Assembly (NCBI GenBank): GCA_902510415.1 | Contig: CABXBH010000002.1 | Coordinates: 1 to 64,000, forward strand | Reading direction: 5' to 3' | Origin: an uncultured Bacteroidota bacterium | GTDB lineage: Bacteria > Bacteroidota > Bacteroidia > Flavobacteriales > Flavobacteriaceae | DNA length: 64,000 nt | Shown here: piece by piece, positions 31,208 to 40,997 of the stretch | Numbering within the stretch: the first letter of the stretch is position 1 | Layout: each line of letters opens with the position of its first letter | Notes under the pieces: model-generated | What the model was told of the DNA's origin: nothing | The model's database searches: none | What the model saw: only the letters and a program-made list of their open reading frames with translations | Program-made: the position numbers and the translations under genes

Positions 31208-31705
31208 ATGAAAAAAATTACAATTCTTATACTTTTACTTTTTACATCCTTAAACGTGGTTGTTTCACAAAATAAAAATTATCAAAAAGAGATAGATATG
31301 ACTAAGAAAAAAGTTGAAAAAACTGATGAAGAATGGAGAAATATTCTAAATGATGAAGAATTTAGAGTGTTACGGGAAAAAGGAACTGAATATCCACATA
31401 CCGGAAAATATAATCTTCATTTTGAAAATGGTGTTTATAATTGTAATGGATGTAAAACTCCTTTGTTCAATAGTGATCAGAAATTTGAGTCTGATTGTGG
31501 TTGGCCGAGCTTTGATGATGCAATTAATGGTTCAATTAAATATGTTGAGGATTATTCGCATAATATGATTAGAACTGAAATTATATGTGTAAAATGTGAT
31601 GGACATTTAGGCCATGTGTTTAATGACGGACCAACAGATACAGGCAAAAGATATTGTGTTAATTCAGTTAGTATTGATTTTAATAAAAATTCAAATAAAG
31701 AATAA
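31208..31705 (+). CDS. msrB: peptide-methionine (R)-S-oxide reductase with signal peptide
   Basis: CNGCKTPLF, SDCGWPSFDDAI, CVKCDGHLGHVFNDGPTDTGKRYCVNSVSIDF; hydrophobic N-terminus MKKITILILLLFTSLNVVVSQ. Confidence 0.95.
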   Translation: MKKITILILLLFTSLNVVVSQNKNYQKEIDMTKKKVEKTDEEWRNILNDEEFRVLREKGTEYPHTGKYNLHFENGVYNCNGCKTPLFNSDQKFESDCGWPSFDDAINGSIKYVEDYSHNMIRTEIICVKCDGHLGHVFNDGPTDTGKRYCVNSVSIDFNKNSNKE

Positions 31706-31706
31706 T

Positions 31707-33083
31707 ATGAGTAATTATGATGTAATTGTTTTAGGAAGTGGCCCTGGTGGCTATGTTACCGCTATTAGAGCATCTCAGTTGGGTTTAAAAACTGCAGTTG
31801 TTGAGAAGGAAAATTTAGGTGGTGTTTGTTTGAATTGGGGATGCATACCTACGAAGGCATTACTTAAATCAGCCCAGGTTTTTGAATATTTAAATCATGC
31901 TGAGGATTATGGTTTAAATGCCGATAATGTAAGTCAAGATTTTAAAAAAATTATTTCTAGAAGCAGAAATGTTGCATCTGGTATGAGTAAAGGTGTTACT
32001 TTTTTGATGAAAAAAAATAAAATTGACGTATTAAAAGGTTTTGGAAAAGTTAAAAAAGATAAAATTGTTTCAGTAGATGGCAACGATTATAAAACAAAAC
32101 ATATCATCATAGCTACTGGTGCAAAATCAAGAATTTTACCATCTATTCCGCAGGATGGTAAACAAATTATCGGATATCGTGAAGCTATGACTTTAGAAAA
32201 ACAACCTAAAAGTATTACTATAGTTGGTTCAGGAGCTATTGGAATTGAGTTTGCTTACTTCTATAACAGTATTGGAACAGAAGTTACCGTTATCGAATAT
32301 ATGCCGAATATTGTACCTATAGAAGATTTAGATATTTCCAAAGAACTTGAAAAATCTTTTAAGAAAAAAGGAATAAAAATAATGACTTCATCTGAAGTTA
32401 TTTCTGTAGAAAAAACTAAAAATAAAGTTTCTGCTAAAGTAAAAAAAGGGAATAATGAAATTAATATTGAATCTGAAATATTACTATCAGCAGTAGGGAT
32501 AAAATCAAATATTGAAAATATTGGATTAGAGGATGTTGGAATAGCAGTTGATCGAGACAAAATTTTAGTTGACAAATTTTATAATACAAATATTCCTGGG
32601 TATTACGCAATTGGTGATATAGTTGCTGGTCCTGCGTTAGCACATGTAGCATCAGCTGAAGGAATACTTTGTGTGGAAAAAATTGCGGGATATAATGTAG
32701 CTCCGATAGATTATGGGAATATTCCAGGATGCACATACTGTAGTCCAGAAATTTCTAGTGTAGGACTAACCGAAAAACAAGCCATAGAAAAAGGGTACAA
32801 AATTAAAATTGGAAAATTTCCGTTTTCTGCATCAGGAAAAGCAAGTGCTTCAGGGAATAAAGAGGGTTTTGTTAAGGTTATATTTGATGAAAAATATGGA
32901 GAATGGCTTGGTTGTCACATGATTGGAGATGGAGTAACAGATATGATAGCAGAGGCTGTTTTGGGTAGAAAACTTGAAACAACAGGGACAGAAGTTTTAA
33001 AAGCTATTCATCCACATCCCACAATGTCAGAAGCTGTTATGGAGGCGGTTGCTGCAGCATACGATGAGGTTATTCATCTTTAG
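31707..33083 (+). CDS. lpdA: dihydrolipoyl dehydrogenase
   Basis: VIVLGSGPGGYVTAIRASQLG; GGVCLNWGCIPTKALL; HPHPTMSEAVMEA. Start at ATG 31707 rather than the track's 31614. Confidence 0.97.
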   Translation: MSNYDVIVLGSGPGGYVTAIRASQLGLKTAVVEKENLGGVCLNWGCIPTKALLKSAQVFEYLNHAEDYGLNADNVSQDFKKIISRSRNVASGMSKGVTFLMKKNKIDVLKGFGKVKKDKIVSVDGNDYKTKHIIIATGAKSRILPSIPQDGKQIIGYREAMTLEKQPKSITIVGSGAIGIEFAYFYNSIGTEVTVIEYMPNIVPIEDLDISKELEKSFKKKGIKIMTSSEVISVEKTKNKVSAKVKKGNNEINIESEILLSAVGIKSNIENIGLEDVGIAVDRDKILVDKFYNTNIPGYYAIGDIVAGPALAHVASAEGILCVEKIAGYNVAPIDYGNIPGCTYCSPEISSVGLTEKQAIEKGYKIKIGKFPFSASGKASASGNKEGFVKVIFDEKYGEWLGCHMIGDGVTDMIAEAVLGRKLETTGTEVLKAIHPHPTMSEAVMEAVAAAYDEVIHL

Positions 33084-33496
33084 ACTAATGCATTTAAAGC
33101 CAAATTATAAGAATTTAACCCAAAACCACAAATTACTCCTTTTACGTTTTTTGAAATTAGAGAAGTGTGTCTTATTTTTTCCCTTGAATATATATTAGAA
33201 ATATGAACTTCGATAACAGGAGACTGAATAGCTGATATTGCATCGGCAATTCCAACAGAAGTATGCGTGTAAGCTGCTGCATTCAAGACTATACCATCAT
33301 AGCTGAATCCCACTTCTTGAATCTTATTAATTATTTCTCCTTCGATATTTGATTGGTAATAATCTAATTCAATGGTTTTATAAAATTCTTTTAATTCCTT
33401 AAAATAATTGTCAAAAGAAACATCACCATAAATGCTAGTTTCCCTAACACCTAATAGATTTAAATTTGGACCATTGATAATGATAATTTTTTTCAT
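33080..33496 (-). CDS. aroQ: 3-dehydroquinate dehydratase, type II
   Basis: INGPNLNLLGVRETSIYG; SNIEGEIINKIQE; LNAAAYTHTSVGIADAI; EVHISNIYSRE. Confidence 0.97.
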   Translation of the reverse strand: MKKIIIINGPNLNLLGVRETSIYGDVSFDNYFKELKEFYKTIELDYYQSNIEGEIINKIQEVGFSYDGIVLNAAAYTHTSVGIADAISAIQSPVIEVHISNIYSREKIRHTSLISKNVKGVICGFGLNSYNLALNALV

Positions 33497-33534
33497 ATCG
33501 TAAATTTATTAAATTTAACTAAGATAAAATTATT

Positions 33535-34440
33535 ATGAAATGGAATCATGCGATAAATGATTTTAAAGATTACTTAAAAATTGAAAGAGGCCTAAGCAAA
33601 AACTCTGTATCTAGTTATGAGAATGATTTAAAAAAGCTAAAATCTTTTCTTAATAAAGGAAATACGACAATAAAGCCGATTGATGTTACACCTGATAACG
33701 TAAAAGAATTTGTATACTTTATTTCTAAAAACGTTAAACCTAATTCTCAATCTAGAATTATTTCTGGAATTAGAAGTTTTTATGAGTATCTAATGTTTGA
33801 AAAATTAATTAAAATAAATCCTCTTTCAAATATAGAATCTCCTAAACTTCAACGAAAACTACCTAGCACCCTTTCTTTAGATGAAATCAATCTAATGATT
33901 TCAAATATCGATAAAAACAAATCTGAATCAGAAAGAAATATAGCTATAATAGAAACACTATATGGTTGCGGCTTAAGAGTAAGTGAATTAATTGAAATGA
34001 AAATATCAGACCTCTTCTTCAGTGAAGATTTTATTAAAGTTACAGGTAAAGGAAATAAACAAAGACTTGTCCCAGTTAGTTATATTAATCAAAAATGTAT
34101 TAATAATTATATTTTAAATTCCCGATCAAAAAAAAATATTCAGACTAAATATTCAGACTTTTTATTTTTAAACAGAAATGGTAAGAAATTAACCAGAAAT
34201 ATGATATTTATTATCGTCAAGAATCTGACAAAAATTTCTGGAATCAAAAAGATAATTTCCCCTCATACTTTTAGACATTCTTTTGCTACTCATCTACTTG
34301 AAAACGGTGCAGACTTAAAAACCATACAGCAACTATTAGGACATGAAAGTATAACAACAACAGAAATATATATGCATTTAGATAATAAGGCACTTACAAA
34401 TGTCATGAAGAAGTTTCATCCAAGGTCTAAATCTACTTAG
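33535..34440 (+). CDS. xerD: site-specific tyrosine recombinase (XerD-type)
   Basis: Catalytic residues in [62 protein letters not shown]. Confidence 0.93.
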   Translation: MKWNHAINDFKDYLKIERGLSKNSVSSYENDLKKLKSFLNKGNTTIKPIDVTPDNVKEFVYFISKNVKPNSQSRIISGIRSFYEYLMFEKLIKINPLSNIESPKLQRKLPSTLSLDEINLMISNIDKNKSESERNIAIIETLYGCGLRVSELIEMKISDLFFSEDFIKVTGKGNKQRLVPVSYINQKCINNYILNSRSKKNIQTKYSDFLFLNRNGKKLTRNMIFIIVKNLTKISGIKKIISPHTFRHSFATHLLENGADLKTIQQLLGHESITTTEIYMHLDNKALTNVMKKFHPRSKST

Positions 34441-36004
34441 CAATATTTATAGATCGTGTTTCCCTAATTACAGTTACTTTAACTTGTCCTGGATATGTCA
34501 TGTCGGTTTGAATTTTTTGTGAAATTTTAAAAGACAAGTTTGATGATTCTTCGTCATTTATTTTTTCACTTTCAACTATCACCCTAAGCTCTCTGCCGGC
34601 TTGAATAGCATAAGCTTTTTCTACTCCATCAAATTCTAAGGCAATTTCTTCAAGATTCTTTAATCTTTCAATGTATGAGTCTAGAACTTGTCTTCTTGCA
34701 CCTGGCCTAGCTCCAGACATGGCATCACATACTTGAATAATTGGAGAAATTAAAGAACTCATTTCAATTTCGTCATGGTGAGCTCCTATGGCATTACATA
34801 CATCTGGTTTCTCTCCGTATTTTTCTGCCCATTGCATACCTAAAATTGCGTGAGGAGTCTCAATATCCTTTTCAACACTTGGAACTTTTCCAATATCGTG
34901 TAACAAACCTGCTCTTTTTGCCATTTTTGCATCTATTCCCATTTCAGAAGCCATAATTGCACATAACTTTGCAACTTCTTTAGAATGCTGAAGAAGATTC
35001 TGACCATATGATGATCTATACTTCATTCTTCCTACATATTTAATTAACTCAGGATGAAGTCCATTAATTCCTAAATCAATCACTGTTCTTTTACCTACTT
35101 CAATTATCTCTTGATCTATCTCCTTTTTAGTTTTTGTAACCACCTCCTCAATTCTTGCAGGATGAATTCTGCCATCTTTAACTAACTTATGTAAAGATAT
35201 TCTAGCAATTTCTCTTCTAATAGAATCAAAACATGATAAAATTATAGCTTCTGGTGTGTCATCAACGATTATTTCAACTCCAGTAGCTGCCTCTAATGTT
35301 CTAATATTTCTTCCTTCTCTTCCAATAATTCTTCCTTTAATATCATCTGATTCTATATTAAATACAGAAACAGTATTATCGATAGTTTCTTCAGCCCCTA
35401 TTCTTTGAATTGTATTTAAAATAATTTTTTTAGAATTTTCCTTAACTGTCAATTCTGCCTCTTCCATTTTTTCTTTTGCATATATCAATGCATCATTCTC
35501 TGCATCCTTTTTAAGCGACTCTAGTAGACTTTCCTTAGCCTCGGTTTCGGATAGACCTGAAATTGACTCAAGTTGCTTTATTTGTTCTTTTCTAACTCTT
35601 TCAGTTTCGACTTTCTTTTTGTCTAAAAGTGATATCTTATTTTCTACTTCTTTTAATTTTTTATCGAGATCAAGATTTAGAGACTCTTGTTTCTTTAAAG
35701 TAGATTCTACTAAGTTTTCTTTTGAAGACACCTCATGCTCTAAGGCTTTAATTTTATCTTCTCTAGAAAAAATTATTTTCTCATGCTCTGATTTAAGTTC
35801 TAAAAACTTCTCCTTTGCCTGAATAATTTTATTTTTCTTTATATTTTCACCTTTTTCATTTGCTAATTCTATAATTTTTTCTGCTTCTTTTTTTGCTTCA
35901 TTTAATAATCCCACAGATTTATTCTTATTAAGAATTCTAATCACAATAATTCCTGCAAAAAAACCGACTGAAAGTGCAACTACTATACTATTTGTTATCT
36001 CCAT
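34433..36004 (-). CDS. rny: ribonuclease Y
   Basis: N-terminal TM, coiled coil, KH-like [39 protein letters not shown] domain [23 protein letters not shown]. Confidence 0.97.
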   Translation of the reverse strand: MEITNSIVVALSVGFFAGIIVIRILNKNKSVGLLNEAKKEAEKIIELANEKGENIKKNKIIQAKEKFLELKSEHEKIIFSREDKIKALEHEVSSKENLVESTLKKQESLNLDLDKKLKEVENKISLLDKKKVETERVRKEQIKQLESISGLSETEAKESLLESLKKDAENDALIYAKEKMEEAELTVKENSKKIILNTIQRIGAEETIDNTVSVFNIESDDIKGRIIGREGRNIRTLEAATGVEIIVDDTPEAIILSCFDSIRREIARISLHKLVKDGRIHPARIEEVVTKTKKEIDQEIIEVGKRTVIDLGINGLHPELIKYVGRMKYRSSYGQNLLQHSKEVAKLCAIMASEMGIDAKMAKRAGLLHDIGKVPSVEKDIETPHAILGMQWAEKYGEKPDVCNAIGAHHDEIEMSSLISPIIQVCDAMSGARPGARRQVLDSYIERLKNLEEIALEFDGVEKAYAIQAGRELRVIVESEKINDEESSNLSFKISQKIQTDMTYPGQVKVTVIRETRSINIAK

Positions 36005-36045
36005 TTTTATTTTTTTAAAAAAAAACCTACAAAAGTTATTTTTTT

Positions 36046-36183
36046 AAAACTCCTATGTAAAAGGTTTAGGGCTACAAGACTGATCAAAAATCTGAATTAT
36101 TTCAGCACGATTTAACAACCTAAACTCACCCTTTTTAATTAATTAGCGTTGAGTTTACAAAAAAAACTAATGTAGGCAGTTCT
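36046..36183 (-). ncRNA. ssrS: candidate 6S RNA
   Basis: Between zapA and rny. Terminal helix AACT(G)CCTA (36173-36181) with TAGGAGTT (36048-36055), internal AAACTCA...TGAGTTT hairpin and TTTAGG...CCTAAA pairing. E. coli ssrS also neighbours zapA. Boundaries approximate. Confidence 0.55.
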
Positions 36184-36202
36184 ACAATATTATATAAAGA
36201 AC

Positions 36203-36490
36203 TTAATTCTTTTCATCAAGCATACTTATCAGATTTGTTATTTTTTCTTCTAACTCTCCAATAAAATTTTCTTCATTTAAAGAAGTTTGTTTTTTACTAG
36301 AAGCAATCTGCAAAGCACACATTGCTAATGCATCTTGCTTATCTTGAACAGAATAATTTTGTTCAAATTTTTTAATCAAATCATTTATTTGTTGAGAAGC
36401 AAGTCTTAATCCTTCTTCCTGAGATGGATTAATTGTTAAAGGGTATACCCTATTTGCAACAGAAAGTTTAATTTTTAACTTTTCACTCAT
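36203..36490 (-). CDS. zapA: cell division protein ZapA
   Basis: 95 aa; LKIKLSVANRVYPLTINPSQEEGLRLASQQINDLIKKFEQNYSVQDKQDALAMCALQIA. Confidence 0.92.
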   Translation of the reverse strand: MSEKLKIKLSVANRVYPLTINPSQEEGLRLASQQINDLIKKFEQNYSVQDKQDALAMCALQIASSKKQTSLNEENFIGELEEKITNLISMLDEKN

Positions 36491-36493
36491 AAA

Positions 36494-36784
36494 TTAATCT
36501 GATAGTTGAGAAATACACAAATCTATTTCTCTGATAAGTGAGTTTATTTCACTTCTTGTTTCATTAATATTATTTTCACTACCTGAAATAGTATTTGCAA
36601 TTTTCAAAGCTTTAAACCTATCTTCTAAAGATTTAAAATTATTTCTCACTTCATTATTTTCAATTAAAAGAGACTCATTCTTTCTTTTCAATTCGTCATT
36701 GTAATGTTTTAGATTTGAAATTTCTGAAATATTCAATTCTATTTTTTTCTCTAAGTCTAACAATAAATCTTTTAATTTATCCAT
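36494..36784 (-). CDS. small coiled-coil protein, ZapB-like
   Basis: 96 aa, heptad-rich (LLLDLEKKIELNISEISNLKHYNDELKRKNESLLIENNEVRNNFKSLEDRF), directly upstream of zapA. Confidence 0.6.
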   Translation of the reverse strand: MDKLKDLLLDLEKKIELNISEISNLKHYNDELKRKNESLLIENNEVRNNFKSLEDRFKALKIANTISGSENNINETRSEINSLIREIDLCISQLSD

Positions 36785-36879
36785 AGTACAAATACCACTA
36801 AAACAAATTTAACATTCAAATTTAAATTTTCTGAGTTTTTCTCCTATAAATTACAATTATATATTATTTTAGAGTTTAA

Positions 36880-38556
36880 ATGAGGTATTATTTATTAGCA
36901 CTATTTTTTTTAATCACTTCAAGTATAAATTCACAAAACTCTGGTGAATACCCATTAGAAATACCAATCTTACTTTCTGGAACATTTGGTGAATTAAGAC
37001 CTAACCATTTTCATGCTGGCATTGATATAAAAACACAAGGAACAGAAGGGTTTAAAGTTTATTCAATAGGAGATGGATATGTTAGCAGAATACAAATTAC
37101 ACATGGTGGATATGGCAAAGCTTTATATATAAAACATGATAACGGACAGTCATCGGTTTATGCTCATCTTCAAAAATTTTCACCTAAAATTGAAAAAATT
37201 GTTAAAGAAATTCAATATTCTAAAGAGTCATACACATTTAGAATATACCCTCCTAAAGATGACATAAGGATTTCGATAAAAGAATTAATAGGATTTACTG
37301 GAAATACTGGCAGAAGTGCTGGACCTCACCTACATTATGAGTTAAGAGATAAACAAGATAGACCGATTAACCCCTTTAAATTTAAAAATTATGTGATTGA
37401 AGACAGCATACCACCTGTTCTTCTAGGTCTGTATTACAAAGATTTATCAGAACAAACCAATTTCAAAAAAATTAAAACAAAAAAAATAAATAATAATCTC
37501 TTTATTTCTGACACTTTATATATTAATGGCTTAATCGGTTTTGGAGTAAATGCATATGATAGAATGAATAATACCTGGAATAAAATGGGATTAACCAATA
37601 TTAAAGCAAATATTGATGGAAATAAAGTTTTTAGTATGAATCTAAACTCTTTTTCATATGATGAATGGAGGCATATTAATACATTCATTGATTACGCCTC
37701 TTATAAAAACAAAAAAATTAGAATTCAAAAACTTTATATTGAGGAGTATAATCCATTAAGTATGTACAACAGATCATTAGGGAATGGAATTATTAATGTT
37801 ACAGAAAGTGTCAAAAGGAACTTATACAATATTAAATTATATGATTACAACCAGAACTATACTGAAATATTAATCCCCATCAAATGGAAGAAAAAAGTTA
37901 ATAGTAATTATGCAAATTATAGTATCCAAAACCAGTATTTAATTAATACCGATAGCATATATCATTTCAATTTTCAAAATTCGTCTGTAAAAATTGGGGA
38001 AAACACCTTTTATAAGAATATAAATATTCAAATTAATGAAAAGGGTGACCTCTTATTTATTGATAAAGATTCAATCCCTTTGCTTAAAGAAATTACAATT
38101 AAATTTAATGTTAATCGTTATAAAGATTCAATAAGTGAAAAAGCATATATTGCTAAGATTCAGGAAGAAAATAAATCATCATTTATTTCAAGTAATTTAA
38201 AAAATAATGAAATTATAGCTAAAATTAGTAACCTTGGAACTTATAAAATAAAAATTGATTCCATTACTCCTGATATAAGAGTAGTTGGATTAATTGACAA
38301 TCAATGGATTTCTAAAAGAAAAAAATTAGAAATAAAAATAAATGATTCTGAATCAGGTATTAAAAGATACAGGGGAACGATTAACGATAATTGGATATTA
38401 TTAGAATATAATCCTAGTAAAGGGATATTAACTTACGATTTTAATGATCGAGTTAATTCAAAGGATAAAGAAAATAAATTAAGAATTGAAATATCCGATA
38501 ATGTCGGAAACACCAAAGTCTTGAATAAAGTATTTTTTAGAGAAATTAAAAAATGA
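36880..38556 (+). CDS. M23 family metallopeptidase, exported
   Basis: HFHAGIDIKTQGTEGFKVYSIGDGYVSRI and GRSAGPHLHYELRD (HxxxD and HxH) with signal peptide. Confidence 0.93.
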   Translation: MRYYLLALFFLITSSINSQNSGEYPLEIPILLSGTFGELRPNHFHAGIDIKTQGTEGFKVYSIGDGYVSRIQITHGGYGKALYIKHDNGQSSVYAHLQKFSPKIEKIVKEIQYSKESYTFRIYPPKDDIRISIKELIGFTGNTGRSAGPHLHYELRDKQDRPINPFKFKNYVIEDSIPPVLLGLYYKDLSEQTNFKKIKTKKINNNLFISDTLYINGLIGFGVNAYDRMNNTWNKMGLTNIKANIDGNKVFSMNLNSFSYDEWRHINTFIDYASYKNKKIRIQKLYIEEYNPLSMYNRSLGNGIINVTESVKRNLYNIKLYDYNQNYTEILIPIKWKKKVNSNYANYSIQNQYLINTDSIYHFNFQNSSVKIGENTFYKNINIQINEKGDLLFIDKDSIPLLKEITIKFNVNRYKDSISEKAYIAKIQEENKSSFISSNLKNNEIIAKISNLGTYKIKIDSITPDIRVVGLIDNQWISKRKKLEIKINDSESGIKRYRGTINDNWILLEYNPSKGILTYDFNDRVNSKDKENKLRIEISDNVGNTKVLNKVFFREIKK

Positions 38557-40997
38557 GAAAAATTATATTGTTTTTGATTTATATGCTTTTTCAAACATCT
38601 TATTCACAAGATGCAATAATAACTGGTTTAATTTTAAATGAACAAAATTTTCCAATTAAAGATGTTAATATTCAATATGGTAATAATGGAACAATAAGTG
38701 ATGTCAATGGCTACTATAGTTTAACAGTGAATTCTGGTCAAAAAATTGAAATTACTTTCACACATATTAATCATAAAAAACTCAAAATCTTTATTGAACT
38801 ATCAAAAAATGAAATATTGGAATTCAATCCTGTATTAAACACACAGTTTGAACAAATTTCAGAGGTGATATTAAATTCAACAAAAAGAAAAGAATTAAAA
38901 TCTATTCAAAATATTTCACCTGAAAAATTAAGAGACATTAAAGGAATACAACCTGGAATTGAAAACATTTTAAAAACTCTACCTGGAGTTAGTATTAATA
39001 ATGAAATGAGTACTCAATACTCTGTTAGAGGTGGAAATTTTGATGAAAATCTTGTTTATGTTAACGGAATAGAAATATATCGACCATTTTTAATCCGCTC
39101 TGGACAACAGGAAGGACTTAGTTTCATAAACTCTGATATGATAAAGAATATCAAATTTTCTTCTGGTGGGTTTGAAGCAATTTATGGAGATAAAATGTCA
39201 TCTGTTCTTGATATTCAATACAAGAAGCCAGCATCGAACAAATATAAATTTAATAGTAGTTTATTAGGAGGAAGTATTACTGCTGAAAATATTTCAAAAA
39301 ATAAACTGATATCTAACATCTTTGGAATCAGATTTAGAGACAATAGTTTATTAGTAAATTCAAAAGAGACAAAAACTACTTTTAATCCTTCTTTTTTTGA
39401 TATACAGAACCATTTGAGCTTGGACATCTCATCTAATCTTAAGTTGTCGAGTATTTTTAATTACTCTCTTAATAAATACAATTTTAAACCAATTAATAGA
39501 CAAACTAATTTCGGTACTCTAGATGATCCGCTAGCCCTTATTATTTTTTATGATGGTGAAGAGAAAGATAGATATGCTACATTTTTCAATTCAATTTCAT
39601 TAGAATATTCACCAAATCAGCGAGACACATATTCTTTAAATAGCTCTTATTACAGTACTGTTGAAAAAGAATATTTTGATATTCTAGCTCAATATAATTT
39701 AGCTGAAGTAAATAGCAATATTGGAAGTGAAGATTTAGGAGAGATAGAATTTAGTCAAGGAGTTGGGAGTCAATTAAATCATGCTAGAAATGATTTAAAT
39801 GCACAAATTTTTAATATTGAGTCAAAAATTAAATTAATTAGAAATAAAAACGAACTAAACTTCTCCCTAAAATTATCATCAGAAAAAATTAATGACAGAA
39901 TAGTTGAATGGGAAGTTATTGACTCGGCAGGATACCTAATAGACCCCCCTTTTTTAACAGATATTTCTGAACAACCATATGAGTCTAATGAAGGTCCAAT
40001 AGTCCCCTTCCAAAACTTAAGATCTACTACTGAATCTAAAATAAATAGAATTCAATTATATAGTCAATGGGAAAATGAAAGTTATATAAATGACAATAAA
40101 ATATACTATAATTTAGGTTTGAGATTACATAACTGGTCTATTGATTCTAATGATAATTTAATAGTTGATAATAAGAGTAAGACTGTAATTAGTCCAAGGA
40201 TTCAGTTAGGATTTGTACCAAATTGGAATCCTAAAATGATATTTAACTTAAAGTATGGCATATATCATCAGCCACCCTTCTACAAAGAACTCAGAAATTA
40301 CTTGGGTCTGATAAACCCTGATTTAAAAGCACAAAAATCTACGCATTATGTATTATCAAATGAATATAAATTTGATTTATGGAATAGACCTTTTAGGTTA
40401 AATTCAGAATTATATTATAAAGATTTAGAAAATATAAATCCATATACTCTGGATAATGTAAGAATTAGATACATGGCTGAAAATAATGCTTTTGGATATG
40501 CATATGGATTAGATGTTAGATTAAATGGTGAGTTTGTAAAAGGTACTGAATCTTGGTTTAGCTTTGGATATTTAAAAACTGAGGAGAATATCGATAATAG
40601 AGGTTATATTTCAAGACCTACTGATCAGAGACTAAAATTTGGTATTCTTTTTCAAGATTATGTTCCTAATATGCCAAATCTAAAAATGTATATTAATTTA
40701 ATATATAATACTGGATTACCAGGTGGTTCACCAAGCTATGCGGATTCTTATCAATATCAAAATCGTTTACCAGATTATAAGAGAGCTGATATTGGGATTA
40801 TGTATTTAATAAAAGATGCTAAAAAGCTATTTAAAATTGATGAACTTTCTGTTGGATTAGAAATATTTAATATGTTTAATATTCAAAACACAATTACTAA
40901 TACATGGGTGAGAGATGTCTATTCAAAAAGACAATACAGTATTCCTAACTACTTAACTCCAAGAATATTTAATCTTAACATGGATATTAAATTTTAA
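38553..40997 (+). CDS. TonB-dependent receptor with CarboxypepD_reg-like domain
   Basis: ITGLILNEQNFPIKDVNIQYGNNGTISDVNGYYSLTV, plug TLPGVSINNEMSTQYSVRGGNFDENLVYVNGIEIYRP, C-terminal beta strand. Confidence 0.92.
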   Translation: MRKIILFLIYMLFQTSYSQDAIITGLILNEQNFPIKDVNIQYGNNGTISDVNGYYSLTVNSGQKIEITFTHINHKKLKIFIELSKNEILEFNPVLNTQFEQISEVILNSTKRKELKSIQNISPEKLRDIKGIQPGIENILKTLPGVSINNEMSTQYSVRGGNFDENLVYVNGIEIYRPFLIRSGQQEGLSFINSDMIKNIKFSSGGFEAIYGDKMSSVLDIQYKKPASNKYKFNSSLLGGSITAENISKNKLISNIFGIRFRDNSLLVNSKETKTTFNPSFFDIQNHLSLDISSNLKLSSIFNYSLNKYNFKPINRQTNFGTLDDPLALIIFYDGEEKDRYATFFNSISLEYSPNQRDTYSLNSSYYSTVEKEYFDILAQYNLAEVNSNIGSEDLGEIEFSQGVGSQLNHARNDLNAQIFNIESKIKLIRNKNELNFSLKLSSEKINDRIVEWEVIDSAGYLIDPPFLTDISEQPYESNEGPIVPFQNLRSTTESKINRIQLYSQWENESYINDNKIYYNLGLRLHNWSIDSNDNLIVDNKSKTVISPRIQLGFVPNWNPKMIFNLKYGIYHQPPFYKELRNYLGLINPDLKAQKSTHYVLSNEYKFDLWNRPFRLNSELYYKDLENINPYTLDNVRIRYMAENNAFGYAYGLDVRLNGEFVKGTESWFSFGYLKTEENIDNRGYISRPTDQRLKFGILFQDYVPNMPNLKMYINLIYNTGLPGGSPSYADSYQYQNRLPDYKRADIGIMYLIKDAKKLFKIDELSVGLEIFNMFNIQNTITNTWVRDVYSKRQYSIPNYLTPRIFNLNMDIKF

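Noticed and set aside
32461-32736. 91-aa minus-strand ORF within lpd
   Set aside because: Antisense frame of a highly conserved enzyme.
33535-34440. XerD as a mobile-element integrase
   Set aside because: Housekeeping context next to aroQ and rny, with no attachment repeats or cargo genes.
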